64,000 bases of DNA from Ashinkailepas kermadecensis (taxonomy: Eukaryota > Arthropoda > Thecostraca > Neolepadidae), in contig JAOTOM010004011.1 in NCBI GenBank assembly GCA_034440615.1, positions 146,762-210,761 of the forward strand, given 5' to 3'. This document shows positions 22,398 to 35,236 of the stretch, piece after piece (positions within the stretch are counted from its first letter, which is position 1; the number at the start of each line of letters is the position of its first letter). A program made the translations under genes and the position numbers. The notes below the pieces were generated by a model. It saw only the letters and a list, made by a program, of their open reading frames with translations, was not told the DNA's origin and did no database searches.

Positions 22398-24241
22398 CAG
22401 TGGCGTACCGAAGGGAGGGGGCATAGGAGCAGTCCCCCTCCCCATGAGAGGTTGTGGGCCCCAATAATCGCGCCTGGGTTCGGAAAAATAGCGCCAGGCT
22501 CCTTAAAAATCATGCTGGTGTCCCTAACAATCGTCCCTAAAAATCACTTTGGGGCCGCCAAAATGTCACGCAGGGGTCGCTGAAAATGTAGCGCAGGGGC
22601 TTCCCAAAATCCCACCAAAGCCCCTGAAAATCACGTTCAATGCCAAACAAATCTTCCCGGGACCCTAAAAATGACGCAAGCACGGCGTGGCTCCAAAAAT
22701 CGCATCGGGACTCGACAAAAATCAAGCCGAGGCCCTGCAATATAAGGAGAGATTTCGAAAAATAAATCCCCGAGCCAGGAAAATCGCTCCGAAGCCCAAA
22801 AATGCTACAAGATGCTTTAAAAATCGCGTACGGCCCGGAAAAAGCGTACCGGAGCTCGACAAATCGCAGCGGGACATACGAATATTGCGCCGGTGCCCGA
22901 AAAATCAGCCTGGGACTCGGACTTTAAGAAATGCAAAAGAAGTCACCAAAAATTTCATCGAGCCCAGAAAACTGGCTTCGGGTACCCCCGGGACCACGCG
23001 CATGGGCCCGAAAAGTCCCGCCAGGACCCTGCAAAAATGATACCGGAGCTCCAAAAATCGTGCTGGGGTCCCACAAATGAGCGATCAGGAGCCCTAAATA
23101 AACGCAGCGGGACCCTAAGAGCACAACAGGAAGCAAGAAATGCACCAGGCTCTCCAAAGCGTACCTTGTCTCACAAAAAGCGGCAAGGCCTTAAAACATG
23201 CGTTGTAGCTCTAAAGTCTAAACAAACACACCGGGGGCTCTAAATAAAAAAAAACAACGGGGTCCATGAGACATCAAGGCACAGCGGGTCCATGAGACAG
23301 CATGGGGCCTCAAAAACAGACTTGGGCCCTCAAAAAGCGACATGGTCCTAAAGAAGGAACAAAAAGACAGGACAATAAATAAACACATCGGGGTCTTCAA
23401 AATCGCGCCGATATAAAAAAATCGTCGGTGCATACAACAAAAAAACAACAACACAACTTTAAAAAGAGCCGTGGTCTCAAATGTGTGCCGGACCCCTAAC
23501 AAAAGTTGGCTACAGCCCAAAAACACATCCGTAGACGAAGAAAAGCAAAACTGGCCCCAAAAAAGAACACCGAACCAGCGCCTAGGTTCGGTAGCCAACC
23601 TGGGAGCATGTTTAACCGAAGAGATGAGGTGCATCAAAGCTCAGCGGGTCTCCAGGTTTCTTAACCACAAGAAAATGTGAGAAGAAGATAACTGATCATC
23701 GAATTGAATAATCGTATTTTCCCAGCGAACCCCCATCCGAAGCATTCCACAAGTCGACTATGGAACAAAACTATCTTGTGACAGCAATTAGCAAAACGTG
23801 GGAGGCCTATCAGAAACCGGAGAATCGCAGGTAGTGTGGCGAATGCGCCGAATGCGCAAGGCGGGTGTTCACGTGCACGAACGTTTGAGTTTTGGCGAAC
23901 GGGCGTCACTAACTGGAATGCCTGAAATTGGAAAATTTTACATTTTTGGGTGATTTGTGCAGGTGTCATTTCAGCAGTGTGAGGTGATTTATCAAGCGAT
24001 GCCAAAAGAAAAACCTTCGAACAGGATGGGGGAGACAGGGCTGAAATCCGGTGACTTAGAAACGATAGTGGTAGATTGTGCCCCTCCACAGGACAATTAC
24101 GTTGGTCAATAATTATCTAATTTAATTTATTTTAAAAACAAAAAGTGGCCCTTTTGAAAATTAGTAGTCGAAATCCGCAAACTTTAAACAAATGGGGGTT
24201 ATTTAGCCCCCCCCCTAGCGTAAATCCTAGGTACGCCACTG
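22398..24241 (+). mobile_element. Composite GGGGCC-repeat element, copy 2, with perfect TIR
   Basis: The best-bounded copy (1844 bp). It starts CAGTGGCGTACC (22398-22409) and ends GGTACGCCACTG (24230-24241), a 12-bp perfect inverted repeat. The core (22430-23480) consists of degenerate AAAATCGC/GGGGCCC units, then comes the unique tail (23540-24075), then a 'gtcgaaatccgc' segment shared with 46376-46522. Flanking 8-mers (GGCATGCG and TCGGCGCT) do not match, so no target duplication survives or the true ends differ. It has no coding capacity. Confidence 0.8.
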
Positions 24242-24546
24242 TCGGCGCTTCGCAGTGAGAGACACGACGATGCGAGGTTTATACTACCCCAGGTCCTTTC
24301 GCAGGACTGAGCTGCTGAGACAGACATCTTAAGCGACTTGGCAAAGTGACAAGTGGCACTTCCCTAGCATCGTCGCTGTAGGCCTTAAGGAACTCGCGTA
24401 CTCAGTCGACTGTCTCGTCGACGCAGTGGGGAGGGGGGGGATGGGGGAGCAGCACGCCGGTCCGACCTGAAGTCACACCTAAACCTTTCTGACAGAAATT
24501 CAGTCCACCAGATCTTAAAATGTCGCACTCGATCGCACATGAATTG
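24242..24546. other. Unassigned sequence
   Basis: A G-rich tract lies at 24427-24445. Nothing else seen. Confidence 0.35.
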
Positions 24547-24797
24547 GCTACACTTTGCGGCGGATACGAAACTGGCTACACCTCGCGGCGGATACGAAAC
24601 TGGCTACACCTCGCGGCGGATACGAAACTGGCTACACCTCGCGGCGGATACGAAACTGGCTACACCTCGCGGCGGATACGAAACTGGCTACACCTCGCGG
24701 CGGATACGAAACTGGCTACACCTCGCGGCGGATACGAAACTGGCTACACCTCGCGGCGGATACGAAACTGGCTACACCTCGCGGCGGATACGAAACC
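24547..24797. repeat. 28-bp tandem repeat array, nine nearly identical copies
   Basis: GCTACAC recurs at 24547, 24575, 24603 and so on to 24771, exactly 28 bp apart. Apart from the first unit (CTTTGCGG instead of CCTCGCGG) the copies appear identical, so expansion was recent. All three plus frames read the same 28-residue cycle (GGYETGYTSRRIRNW...). The 116-, 168- and 93-residue frames are by-products. There are no unique spacers, so it is not CRISPR. Confidence 0.96.
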
Positions 24798-25261
24798 ATC
24801 GGCGCATCGCTGTCGCGTTCCGTCGAGCGCCAATGAAAATCCATATCTGCCGCTCCATCGAGACGGGTGATTATTCTGGCCGTCAGGTGCCGACTGGAAG
24901 CGACAATTGCCACAGTTCACACAAATATCACATTTCAAAACATGACTGCACTTGCAACACTGCCACTAGGCATGCAGCTGCGCCTGCCATTTCTGTGCTT
25001 ATTACAAACGATTTAAAAGGCACACATATAATGGTGGTCCAGTAGGATAATCAAGACACCTTTTTGAAGGTTTGAAAGAAAATGCAATCCACGTCAGCTC
25101 CAGGTCTTGTCGATAATTTCAAATTAAAGTAGCTAACTATTGCTAACTTACTTACCTCACGTTGTGTAAAACTTAGTTCAAGTGAAGGCGAAACAGACAC
25201 GGACACAGAAACAAAGTACGTTGTTTATCGCAGTTGGTTATGTGACAGGTACCATGTCAAT

Positions 25262-25313
25262 TTAGATATTGTAGTTTAGGGGCGCATCGACTGCATAGGT
25301 CATATAGCTAATG
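25262..25313 (+). repeat. GGGCGC-hairpin dispersed motif, copy 1
   Basis: 'GGGGCGCATCGACTGC' followed by 'ATAGGTCATATAGC' matches copies at 29021-29064, 34825-34880 and 59558-59614. The 3' stem arm is truncated here (GCTAATG instead of GCGCCC). Confidence 0.65.
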
Positions 25314-25624
25314 CGGACATTGCAAATCAATGTAAAATGCCGCGCCAAAATGTATACGACGGGTAGTGAAACGTACATCAGCAGACTGGAAATATGCTGT
25401 TCTATCTGCCTGTAGCATGTTTTTTTTTCAAGCCACGCCTATTTATCGTGATTACTGTGGCAAAAACCGTCAGTTTGATAATATCATGTTGCCAAGTGTT
25501 GCAAACAAAACCAAAGTGCAGTGCCGAAATTCAGGGAAATGATAGTAAAATGTACATCGGTAGAAAGGTACCAAACTTATCAATCTCCCTACAGGATGGG
25601 CTTCTAAAGCAAGGCAATGTGCAG

Positions 25625-25805
25625 CCAGGGGTGCAGTATTGTATACTTTTGGGAGGGCACTTCCCCCATCCCATGTTGTTTTTGCCACTCCCCTCAATTT
25701 TGTTTAACTTTTAACATGGTACCCTATGTGGTATTCACCCCAATCCATTTGTGCCCGCCCATTGCCTTGATGTGTTGTTCCCTCAAAGTAATTCTTAGAA
25801 ACCTC
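25625..25805 (+). repeat. Dispersed repeat pair (with 40590-40780)
   Basis: Shared blocks in order: 'tttaacttttaacatgg', 'ac-ctatg-ggt', 'ccaatccatttg', 'gcccattgccttgatg' (ttcatg in the other copy), and 'aattcttagaaa'. Both copies have the same orientation. Confidence 0.7.
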
Positions 25806-27051
25806 CACCTATATCTGTCGCTGTCTAGGCAATACGCTGGTCAGATGTCGTCAGATGTTAGTTTGAAGTAGTAAATGTCTTCAACTTCAGCGAGTAATTG
25901 CCACGCCAGAAATTTCGGGAATCGCGATGAAACAAACCTGATACCAGAGGCGGTGTAACTTACTTTTCCAGCACTGTATGATTTTGTGCAAATGAACTGA
26001 AGATTTCATTCTTTTCCCATGTATTTACAGAATGTCGTCTACTTCTCGCCGCCAACCGCACAGCGGTGCTAGTAGTCGAATGCATGGGCTTACCGCCTTC
26101 CCTGTTCTGCGGACTCCGCTGTGCGCAACGTTGCATATTCAGCGGGTTACAGCTGTAGAGCGTTCTGTAATGTTTCGCGGCGTATGAATTATGTGACAAA
26201 TTTTTGTCGCTATTTTAAACTTGCGAACTTGGCTTGGAAGAACGTCAACTTGAGGAAGTAATTTGAAGTAAAAACGCCATCATCTCCGTCGTCGCAAAAC
26301 ACATACATATAGGTTATATCGCACTAGGTAGGCAGAGACCGATCCAACTTGGCCATAACGGACTGTTCTCCATATAAATTGTGCTTGGTTTTTTACCTGC
26401 GTGTTTTCCAAGCTACTTGGTTTTTTCACCTTCTCAGGTTTTTCCAAGCTTAAACTCAAACATACACCTACACATACAAGGTCGGGCCCGACGCCCACGA
26501 CTCGCCCTGGGCGTCGGGCCTCCGCTTCGCTTTTCAGGTCGCGGGTGGGCAGTGGAGCCCCTCCGGAGGTTACGATGCTGCCCACCCTCCAAGTGTCCTT
26601 CTAAATGTATATGTATGTATATATGTGTATGTTTCACCTGTGTATGTATGTATCGGCCCTTACGCCACGTCCCTTGCTTGCTGGCGTCTCATCTTTCCTG
26701 TCGTTCTTATTTGATATAACCGGATGCCACATAAGCCGGATTAAAGTAACTCTTTCTTTAACGTAGCATATCTCTAGCGGATGGCACTTTGCCCCTGCTA
26801 AAGATGGGAAAACAAATCGTGTGCAACTCATCCTAATGGCATTGCCTTCACAAAATTACCTACGAACTTTTCATATCCATAGTGGTCTGATAACCATGTT
26901 CCATGATCGTCGCCAACTTATATGAAGCCACGCAGGACACGGTGACATCTCTGATGAGATGTATGCGTGACTTCCGCCGGGTGTGGCGGCTTACGTGGTA
27001 AGGCCGACGGTCACAGAAGCTTAAACGAAGACGCTCCGATAGCTGGGGAGG

Positions 27052-27318
27052 CGTCGACGAAGGTGGTCTGTCACGCTGTGCTGAGGAGGCGTCGACCAAG
27101 GTGGTCTGTCACGCTGTGCTGAGGAGGCGTCGACGAAGGTGGTCTGTCACGCTGTGCTGAGGAGGCGTCGACGAAGGTGGTCTGTCACGCCGTACTGAGG
27201 AGGCGTCGACGAAGGTGGTCTGTCACGCTGTGCTGAGGAGGTGTCGACGAAGGTGGTCTGTCACGCTGTGCTGAGGAGGTGTCGACGAAGGTGGTCTGTC
27301 ACGCTGTTCTGAGCAGTT
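27052..27318. repeat. 38-bp tandem repeat array, seven copies
   Basis: CGTCGAC or TGTCGAC occurs at 27052, 27090, 27128, 27166, 27204, 27242 and 27280, exactly 38 bp apart. The unit is 'gaggaggcgtcgacgaagg' + 'tggtctgtcacgctgtgct', each carrying a SalI site. Copies are nearly identical. Confidence 0.95.
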
Positions 27319-28029
27319 ACTTTTAATTTGCGTCTGCCGCCGGGCACGCGCCCGGCGGCCGACCACTGCCGTCTGTAAGTCCAGTTAACAGAAGGCAGTT
27401 GGCACCAGTTCCTGCCAGCCGAGTCAGCAGCGGCTCTGCTCCTTGCACGCGGTTATTCGCGAACCAGACAAGGTCCAAGTAGGCTACGCCAGGAGTCGCA
27501 AGAATTCACGTGGTCCCCGGTTGGAGCACGACTCTTATACAATGTTGTCGTAGTCTCGGACCTGATTCCACTTCTCTACACCATCACATATTGTCCTTGT
27601 CCTTGACAGGTTAGACAAGGCATGGTGTAGGGCAGCTAAACGTCAACAAGTCTTCAGCCAAAGGGTGGATGATCAATGGAATAGCTGCCTGGTGCTGTAG
27701 GGTGGAGTACTCATTGAATTAATTTTAAAGTAGGGTGGATAAATCATTTACTTAATAATCTTATCTTTTGTTTTTAAGTTGTGCAGTAGGGAGATGGGAA
27801 ACGTGGAAGATCGAGGGAGATTGATGATATGTCTAGTATCATGCTTATATATGGGGACTTATGTTGATGGCAGGTGTGCATAGCAGTGGATTCAGCGCCT
27901 TCCTTCGAGGATGTGATGCCGATGATACTGGCATTGGTAACGCAGTGGGCAGATGATTACTTTATAATTCAGGATGCATTATCGAATATCGATTAGAGTC
28001 TTCCAGTAGCTTGCCTTCTCACCTTGTGG
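27319..28029. other. Unassigned sequence
   Basis: Nothing recognised. Confidence 0.35.
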
Positions 28030-28174
28030 TATCTTCCCTAAAAGGGGGAGGCGGAGGCGAGAAAATTCTCCCCTCCCCCCCCCCCCCGCCCCCGGGGAAG
28101 ACCCCCCCCCCCCCCCCCCCCCGACCAAAAAAAAAACCCCCCCGCCCCCCCCCCCCCCCCCCCCCCCCAAAAAA

Positions 28175-28209
<35 letters not shown>

Positions 28210-28481
28210 CCAACCCCCAAAAACAAAAAAAATAAAAAAAAAAAAAAAAAGAGAAAAAAAAAAAACCCCACCACCAAAAACCAAAAACAAACAAAAAAAA
28301 AAAAAAAAACCAAAACACAAAAACAACCAACCCCCTTAAAAAACAAAAACCCCCCCCCCCAAACCCCAACCTACCCCATTAGAGGAGAAGGAAAAAAAAA
28401 AAAAAAAAAAAAAAAACACACCCACCCCCCCACCAAACAAAAAAAAAAACAAAAAAAAACATAAAAAAATAAAAACAACAA

Positions 28482-28567
<86 letters not shown>

Positions 28568-28634
28568 AAAAAAAATATTAAAAATTTTTAATTTTAAATA
28601 TTTTTAAAATTTTTATTTTTTAAAAAATTTTAAA

Positions 28635-28667
<33 letters not shown>

Positions 28668-28866
28668 AAAAAAAAAAAAAAAAAAAATAATATTAAATTT
28701 TCCCTTTTAAAATACCAAACACCTCTTCCCCATTCCCCCCCCCCCCCCCCCCCCCCCTCTCCTGCCCCCCCCCCGCCCCCCCCCCCCCCCCGGCCCCCCC
28801 CCCCCCGCCCCCCCCCCCGCCCCCCCCCCCCCCCCCGCCCCCCCCCCCCCCCCCCCCCCCCCCTTA
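28030..28866. other. C/A homopolymer block, probable assembly or sequencing artefact
   Basis: About 830 bp consists almost only of C runs (28062-28206, 28736-28863) and A runs (28208-28730), with G and T nearly absent on this strand, between normal flanks. Open frames of poly-Pro, Gly or Phe result from it. Such a block does not resemble a biological microsatellite and should be treated as unreliable. Confidence 0.85.
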
Positions 28867-30924
28867 AAAGGCTTAAGCCAGAAGGGCTCCTGTGGTTCAT
28901 ATGAAGCCGTAACACCTTATCACGTTTATATTTGAAACATTACCATCATACCTCAATTTAAATGAATGTTTCATTTTCAGCCAGACTCTCGAATTAGCTA
29001 ATGAAAAAGTTGGTTGGCTAGTTGGGCTTAGGGGCGCATCGACTGCGTTGGTCATACAGCGCCCACTAATGAAAGAGTCATAACAACGACGGACACCATT
29101 TGTCATTGTCGCTTTCTCTGCATAATGACCAGCTTTCCACGTGATGACTTTGCTGGCGCGTATCGACGCTGTACTAACGGTGTGGTGTTCGACGGCCACG
29201 ACGATGGGCTTCTCCGACAATAAGTGGACGATGTCAGACCTAAATAGCATGGCATGTGATTACTGAGCGAGTAAGTGTCGCCAAATTGGATTGGATTTCC
29301 CCGGGTGGTCATATGGGCAGCAGGCTAGAATTCACCTTGGCATATCCTCCTTTTCGTGGGCTTGAAGGCTCGGCGTGATAACGCATGCACTCTCAGCTAT
29401 TTGTGTCGATTTGCACGAATTGCAATTGTCGAAGGTGGTGGTTCTGCCCTGCAATATGTCACGTGCCGCTCGATTCTGGCTGTTGTCCCAAAGCCACCAA
29501 TCAGCATGCATTACAGGGGCGTAGGACATATAACGTGGGGAAGCCAAGGAATTCGAGCAACACAAGCACTGGAGGGGCAAATGTTCCCCACCTCACTGAT
29601 CGAAAACAATAGAAAATGTTTAAATTTGTAGGGTCAATATCGGCTATGCTAACAAAGTACTTGACCCTTAGCATATTTCGGAGTACTGCCCCTCCCACAA
29701 TGTAGCATTACTAACCTGGTCCCTGGAGCAACCGACAGGACCACATGGGAACTATCACTCATTCGTGCGAGGGGCGGGGAAGGCAGATGGTCAGCGCCGG
29801 TAGCTTAATTCATCCCAGCTATGCTGTCACGTCCACGGTAAGCTTAGCGGGAAACGTCCGGCTCGCCTTGGCACGGCACACTCGCAGCCAGGACCAGCTG
29901 ACCATCCAGCGACTTCGCGCCCACAACGGCCCCACGCCACCAAACCGGTCTTCGCGCCCACAACGGCCCCACGCTACCAAACCGGTCTCGAAGTGGCTGT
30001 GCCAGACCGGGCGGGAATTCCCCCAGATTACGGCTGACAATACATGATCCAGTGTCCCGATCTTGTAAATTCCGCCAAGTTATGGGGTCACGCATCAGTG
30101 ATGCGAGCCGCTACCCAGAACTGCCCGTGAAAAGGCCGGTCGGTTGCTAAAGCTTCGAATCGGACACAGGGTCAAGCCAGACTGGTGTGGTCGATTTAAC
30201 TGTGCAATGAAAACAATTTGGCACATAACTGATGGGGTTGATATACGTCTTCATAAATCGTTCGTAACTCTGGCGTATATATTGGTGAATTGGTTCCATG
30301 GCCAGCTGCGGTAAATCTTCCATGGGAAGGTCAGCAGATTGTCATCGACAACACGCGGCAAATTATACTCGGTCGTTATGATAAGTCATTCGATATTCAC
30401 TATTGAAGTATGCTGGATCATTCCGACAGCCACTTTGCCTGAAACTGTTGCCCCATACTGCTGAGATTGACTTCATTCGCCTTCAAAAGCAGGGTGGACT
30501 GGAATTTGTGGTTTTTTTTAGGGGAGACGGATGGGGGGAATTGGCACTATCAAGTTACGGTCGGGAGGCGGACTTTTAAGGCGCAAAGATTGGCTAGCTG
30601 GTGTTCTTGCTCTCTACGTTGGCCAGTGGTGCAAAAATGTGCCAATCGGATACCTCTCTTGATTCCGAATGCCAGTTTTGCTACCTATCACATGCGGCCC
30701 TACTTAGTGCATTTATCCCTTTATGCTTACATTCCAGCGCACAGTACCGCCACTGAAGATGCAGATCACTACCTAATTACTCTTGGGAGTGCAAACATTG
30801 ATTTTCCTCAGTCCTTGATTTATTGGTGACAAGAAATATTACATAGACGCACATAAAAGCAATGCATTAGCAAGCTTAGCAATGGTGCAAAGATGCAACA
30901 TGACAACAAAGGTTCAAAATTGTA
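28867..30924. other. Unassigned sequence
   Basis: No gene recognised. A local direct repeat, 'cgcccacaacggccccacgc-accaaaccggtct', lies at 29915-29990 (two copies, 34-bp spacing). The hairpin motif at 29021-29064 is listed separately. Confidence 0.35.
29021..29064 (+). repeat. GGGCGC-hairpin dispersed motif, copy 2
   Basis: GGGCGC (29032-29037) pairs with GCGCCC (29059-29064) around 'ATCGACTGCGTTGGTCATACA'-type loop sequence. The 5' flank 'gttgggcttag' also matches the other copies. Confidence 0.75.
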
Positions 30925-31759
30925 TTAACCCGCGCCGTCTCGGGGGGGGGGGGGGTCGTTAACGACCCCCCTAAGGTTTTCCGCGGATAGTGAAAAAACG
31001 GCGCACGGCAGCGCGCCTAAATTTGGCATACCTTTTCCCACATCAATTTGGCATGTTGTACCAAAATTTTGAAGTCAGGTCATCTAATGTCAACGAGTTA
31101 GTCAAGGTCAAGTGAGGTCACCTCCAAAAACGTTCAACCAGTCTTCGCGCTTTAACGGATAAAGATATTTTAATGAAACTTTCAGCGTTTGCTGATCTTT
31201 AGGGATGCAACAAAACGCACCAGAGGAATTTTTCATTTTTCCCGTTTTTGATAACTTATTAGTTTTGCATATTTGTCCATTAGAGTTAAAATCGATGATT
31301 CTGCCTAAAGTAAGCATTTTTTTTAGAAAGTTGACTTTAAACAACGTTTTTCGGTCCGCTCTACCTATTAGAAAAGGGAAATTAAAGAGAACTTGAAAAC
31401 TCAAAATTTTGAAATATCAAAAAAATTAAATTTTGGTTTTTGGGTGGACACAAATTTGATGGCCCTGGTCGATTTCGCTTTCCTTTCCTGATTCCAAATA
31501 CAATTTTTTTCTTTAAATCTCCCCCAAAATGAATTCCTCAGAGCCAAAAAAATGATGTAAGTCCTGAAAACCTAGGCCCCCAAGTGACGTCACTTTTGGG
31601 GGGCATTTTTTTGGGGGGGGGGGGGTCTGGCCTTACTCGTCGAGAGCTTTCCAGTGACACCCGATTCATTTTCGTGCCGCCCATAGTTTGGAAGAAGAGG
31701 GGGTTTATCCACCCCACCATGAGACGGGGTGTGAGGATCTGACCGGAGAGACGGGTTAA
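30925..31759. mobile_element. TTAA-flanked non-autonomous element (piggyBac-like ends)
   Basis: TTAA at 30925-30928 and 31756-31759 bracket ends beginning CCCGCGCCGTCTCGGGG and, on the opposite strand, CCCGTCTCTCCGG. These match after allowing a 5-nt gap. A perfect 20-bp palindrome (30951-30970, centre GTTAAC) sits just inside the left end, and a G12-13 run near 31613 lies toward the right. TTAA duplication plus CCC-starting ends fits piggyBac-type elements. No transposase ORF is present. Confidence 0.65.
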
Positions 31760-32259
31760 CACACTGGGTATGCTAGAACTGCAATATGTCAACCAAGAAT
31801 GTCAAATCAGTGTGCCTACAGAACATAGCAATTTGTGTCACAACACACTTCAGTTGCTAAAAATGAAGGTAGATAAAATGTCAAAGATGCATGAACAAGC
31901 TGAGGTTGCTAAAACCATAACGTGACAATAAAACCTCCAACATTGCATTGCAACACCATGCGTACAGGGATGAAACAAAAGCAGACCGGTCCTGTATCTT
32001 TGCCAAGTATAGGATTGTCTTCTCCCAAAATAAAAATATCCTCCATGTTCTTGTTTGATGGTTGAATGGTGCCACATTCACAGTGTTGATTAACTATTTG
32101 GCATAAGGTTCGCAACTCACTTAGAAGTCACCGGGTGTTTCACATACTACAAATAGGAAGGACACTATCCTCCCAGAGTAGGCATGCTCACAAATTTTCC
32201 TCTAAATCCATGATTTAAAGATATACATTACACACTAAATGTTGATGTCAAAGATATCA
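31760..32259. other. Unassigned sequence
   Basis: Nothing recognised. Confidence 0.35.
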
Positions 32260-32580
32260 CAATGGTTATGTTAGGTTAGGTTTTTAAGTGCAATTTTTTA
32301 ACGAAAAAAAGGCTTGAAAATGTTCTTTTTAACTTATTCTCGCATTTAATGATATGCTAGATTATGTTAGGTTATGCCACATTTTAAAAACATTATTTTG
32401 TATGCCAAATTACCATACTCCAAGCCCATTTTTGGTGCTATTTTTCCTGCCAACTGAAACATATGCAATTGCAGAAGAAATGAGTGGCCACTTCATGTTA
32501 AACACATTCATAAATATTGCATTAGAAAAAGGAATTCAAATAATTCAAAAAATTACCTTCAGGTACAAATTTACCCAGCC
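32260..32580 (+). repeat. TTAGG-rich dispersed repeat, another copy
   Basis: 'ggttatgttaggttaggtt' (32264-32282) and 'atgttaggttatg' precede the conserved 'tgtatgccaaattacc...ccaactgaaac...gaaatgagtggccac' segment. It matches 4100-4270 almost throughout, including 'cattcataaatattgcatt' and 'aaggaattc'. Confidence 0.75.
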
Positions 32581-34499
32581 ATGTTCCTAGGTGTTTCTGA
32601 ATGACCCTTTGAAATGCATGCTATTTCTTTTTAGATTGCTGTGCAGGCGTTTCAGGTTCCAAGAGTAGTCATGTTTTTGGAATCTGGGAAATTTCCATCC
32701 TTCCAAAAATGAATCTTGGACATTAACCATGCAACACAGATGACCCATAATGGCATTATGTGATGGATATTTATTGAAAGAATTGCATAAGTGAAATGAG
32801 TTAATTTTTTTGCAAGAAAACAATGGTTTTATTTATATCTTGGAATCATGGAATTGGGAAGAATGTTTTTAGATAATAGGACATAAATTTGGAGATCATA
32901 ATTTACTGCGTGTTTGTGATATTCGAGACTGCATTTTTTATATTTCAGTTGGTTTTTACATTTTTCTGACATAGCAATAAGCTTGAACTCTGCCAAACAA
33001 CACATGCATGGCTTAACAATCGCTAGAGAAGGAGGCTATGGTCTTCGTGACGAGATGATGTTTTGGATGTGGGAAATCCTCGACCAAGCTGTTTTCCTAA
33101 TCATGACCAGGACTTCAATGAACCCAAAAGTCCCTTGCTACTCACAATTAGGTGCATGACACACAATTAGAGATGAACGCACGTTTCCAATAGCTGTTCA
33201 TTCTATCCGTTGGCGGCTGAGAAGGAGACATTCACGATTGGCGCAGCCTCGTCATAACTGTATTGGCGCCTAATTATTGCTAAATGTTTGGAAAGATTTT
33301 ATTTTTAGAAAGCAGTGAGCGAAGTTACTTCTTTTTGTTTTGTATTTATACCTCACACCATTAAAACACATTTACGTGTGCATATTTAGGTCGGGATTTC
33401 TCGTTTCACATCCCCATCATCGAACATGAATTTATAAAGTTACGTACACACACATGCATCCCATGTGCATGGGGTCATAGGAAACACAATTAATACAAAT
33501 ATGGCGAAATTTCGTTGAAATTTCCGACACCTAAGCTGTAAAATCAAAACCCAAGATTTCTTTTACAAGATCATCGTCAACAAAATGCTTCTACATGCTT
33601 TATCACTAGATACCTGATACACTTTGTCTTGGGTCAAACGACTCGAGAGGGTGAACGAACCATCACTTTCTTCAATGGGGTATCCTGTCTCAGCCATCGC
33701 ACCAATCAGCTTACGTTTCCCTGGTATTCGACCAATCAAATTTTAGAATGACCTACGGTAAAAATAATATAGGAAACCACAACACGAAGTGATATCCCCA
33801 AATATCTTCTAATCTGACTCGGATACAGGGGGTGGGGAGCAGTGGTAGCATGTATCCCCTCCGCATGGAAAGGTGGCTCCCCTCCAGGAAGGCTTGAGTG
33901 CACCCGTCCACCTTCCGCTCCAGGGATTTCTCAGCCAAAGGCTCACCTCTCGGAGGAAATGGCAGCTCATGAAACGAAAAGGCGCCACTTCAGCATGCTG
34001 GAGTGCACCCTCCCCCGTTCAACGATGTTCTGCTGAATGCGTCGTTCCGGGGACTTTCGCAGTGGCCCTCCGATGAAATGTACTCCAGATAAGTGCCTCC
34101 ACCCATTGGATATTTCTAGATCCACCCCTGCTACAATTTGTGTACGTTAATACATGCAATTTTGGTAACAATATTAATTTACATGAAACATCCATTTGAA
34201 GCTGACAAGAGGCCAAGACAGCCACCTCCCTGTATCCGATAAAGATTGTGCCATCGCTCTGAATTGAAACAAGACTATGTGTCGTCCTTTGTGTTCCAGT
34301 CAACCAGCGAGGTGCACATGATAAGCTAACCAGCTAAGCTATCGACATGAATCGACAGGTTATCGACAAGTTATCGACAACAGCGAACCCTGTAAAGCTT
34401 CAATGTTTTCGGGTGTATTGCGGGCGTACCCGGTGGCGGCTTTCAAGGGTGGGCAAGGTAAATACGGCCTATTTTTGTGGTGAAAAGTGTTTCAAACCT
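32581..34499. other. Unassigned sequence
   Basis: AT-rich to 33750, then a more GC-balanced stretch. Nothing recognised. Confidence 0.35.
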
Positions 34500-34725
34500 A
34501 TGATGAACAGATGGTGCGTTCCACGACAGATCGACCAAAAATTTTCACATTTTACACGCCATAAATTTGTATTTAGGTCAAAATTTGTGTACAGGGTAGT
34601 CTTGTGCTTTGAAAACACCTGAACAAGTTTTAGCCCGATCCGACTAACGGTTTCGGAGTTATAGCCTCCGGCAGTATTTTGAGGTCACACAACAAGGGTA
34701 TATTTGGCGATAGATATCTCATCGA
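34500..34725 (-). repeat. Dispersed repeat, inverse of 40035-40202
   Basis: 'ggtgcgttccacgacagatc' + 'gacca', 'ccgat-cg-c-aacgg', 'gagttatagcctccgg' and 'tttgaggtca' occur here. All appear in reverse complement order at 40035-40202. Internal GGTCA motifs resemble the TTAA-element interiors. Confidence 0.75.
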
Positions 34726-34824
34726 TGATGAAGAGCTTCACAAAAAAGATTACAAACTTTTGATGTAAGTCTTATAGTTTGCCTTAATAAACTTCACAAA
34801 GTTCAAGGTCACCCATTCACGATA

Positions 34825-34880
34825 GGTTGGGTATTGGAGTTTATGGGCACATCGACTGCGTCGATCATGCAGCGACCATA
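34825..34880 (+). repeat. GGGCGC-hairpin dispersed motif, copy 3
   Basis: 'GGGCACATCGACTGCG' + 'TCGATCATGCAGCGACC', with the 'ggttgggtattggagttta' 5' flank seen in other copies. Stem bases have drifted. Confidence 0.65.
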
Positions 34881-35236
34881 TCATCGTCAGTCAAGCAATG
34901 GCATATGCACGAAGGTCAGTCGACGAGACAACTGCATGTGAAGGGGTCGATGTACCTGTGGCATGCCGTGCTACGATCCTCATTTTGTCAGATGTAAAAG
35001 TGAGTCAAAGAGGGCATAAATCACACAAAAACTTTATTTCTGATAGGAAGCGGAATAGCCGTCACGATTGAACAATTGATGACTCGTCCCCTAATACTTC
35101 CCTAAGAGGGAGGGCGGTACGTCCAAAGTGACGCCTTCGCTCATGGGTAAGTCGGCTGTAGCCAATCAGTACGTGCCGCACTGACAGTGCAGCATGGCAC
35201 TCTGGATACAGCGGATTGCCACCGCGGGTCAGAAGG
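34881..35236. other. Unassigned sequence
   Basis: Nothing recognised before the 8-bp ATTCTAGG repeats that open the satellite. Confidence 0.35.

Larger units (their letters stand above)
24798..27051. other. Unassigned sequence with two small dispersed repeats
   Basis: No gene recognised. It holds the hairpin motif at 25262-25313 and the dispersed repeat at 25625-25805 (listed separately), and TATG-rich simple sequence at 26604-26655. Confidence 0.35.

Noticed and set aside
24520..25045. Plus-strand frames over the 28-bp repeats, and the idea of a CRISPR array
   Set aside because: Repeats are contiguous without spacers, and the genome is eukaryotic. Frames exist only because the unit lacks stops.
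28011..28369. Poly-proline, poly-glycine and phenylalanine-rich frames
   Set aside because: They come from the C/A homopolymer block, which is probably artefactual.
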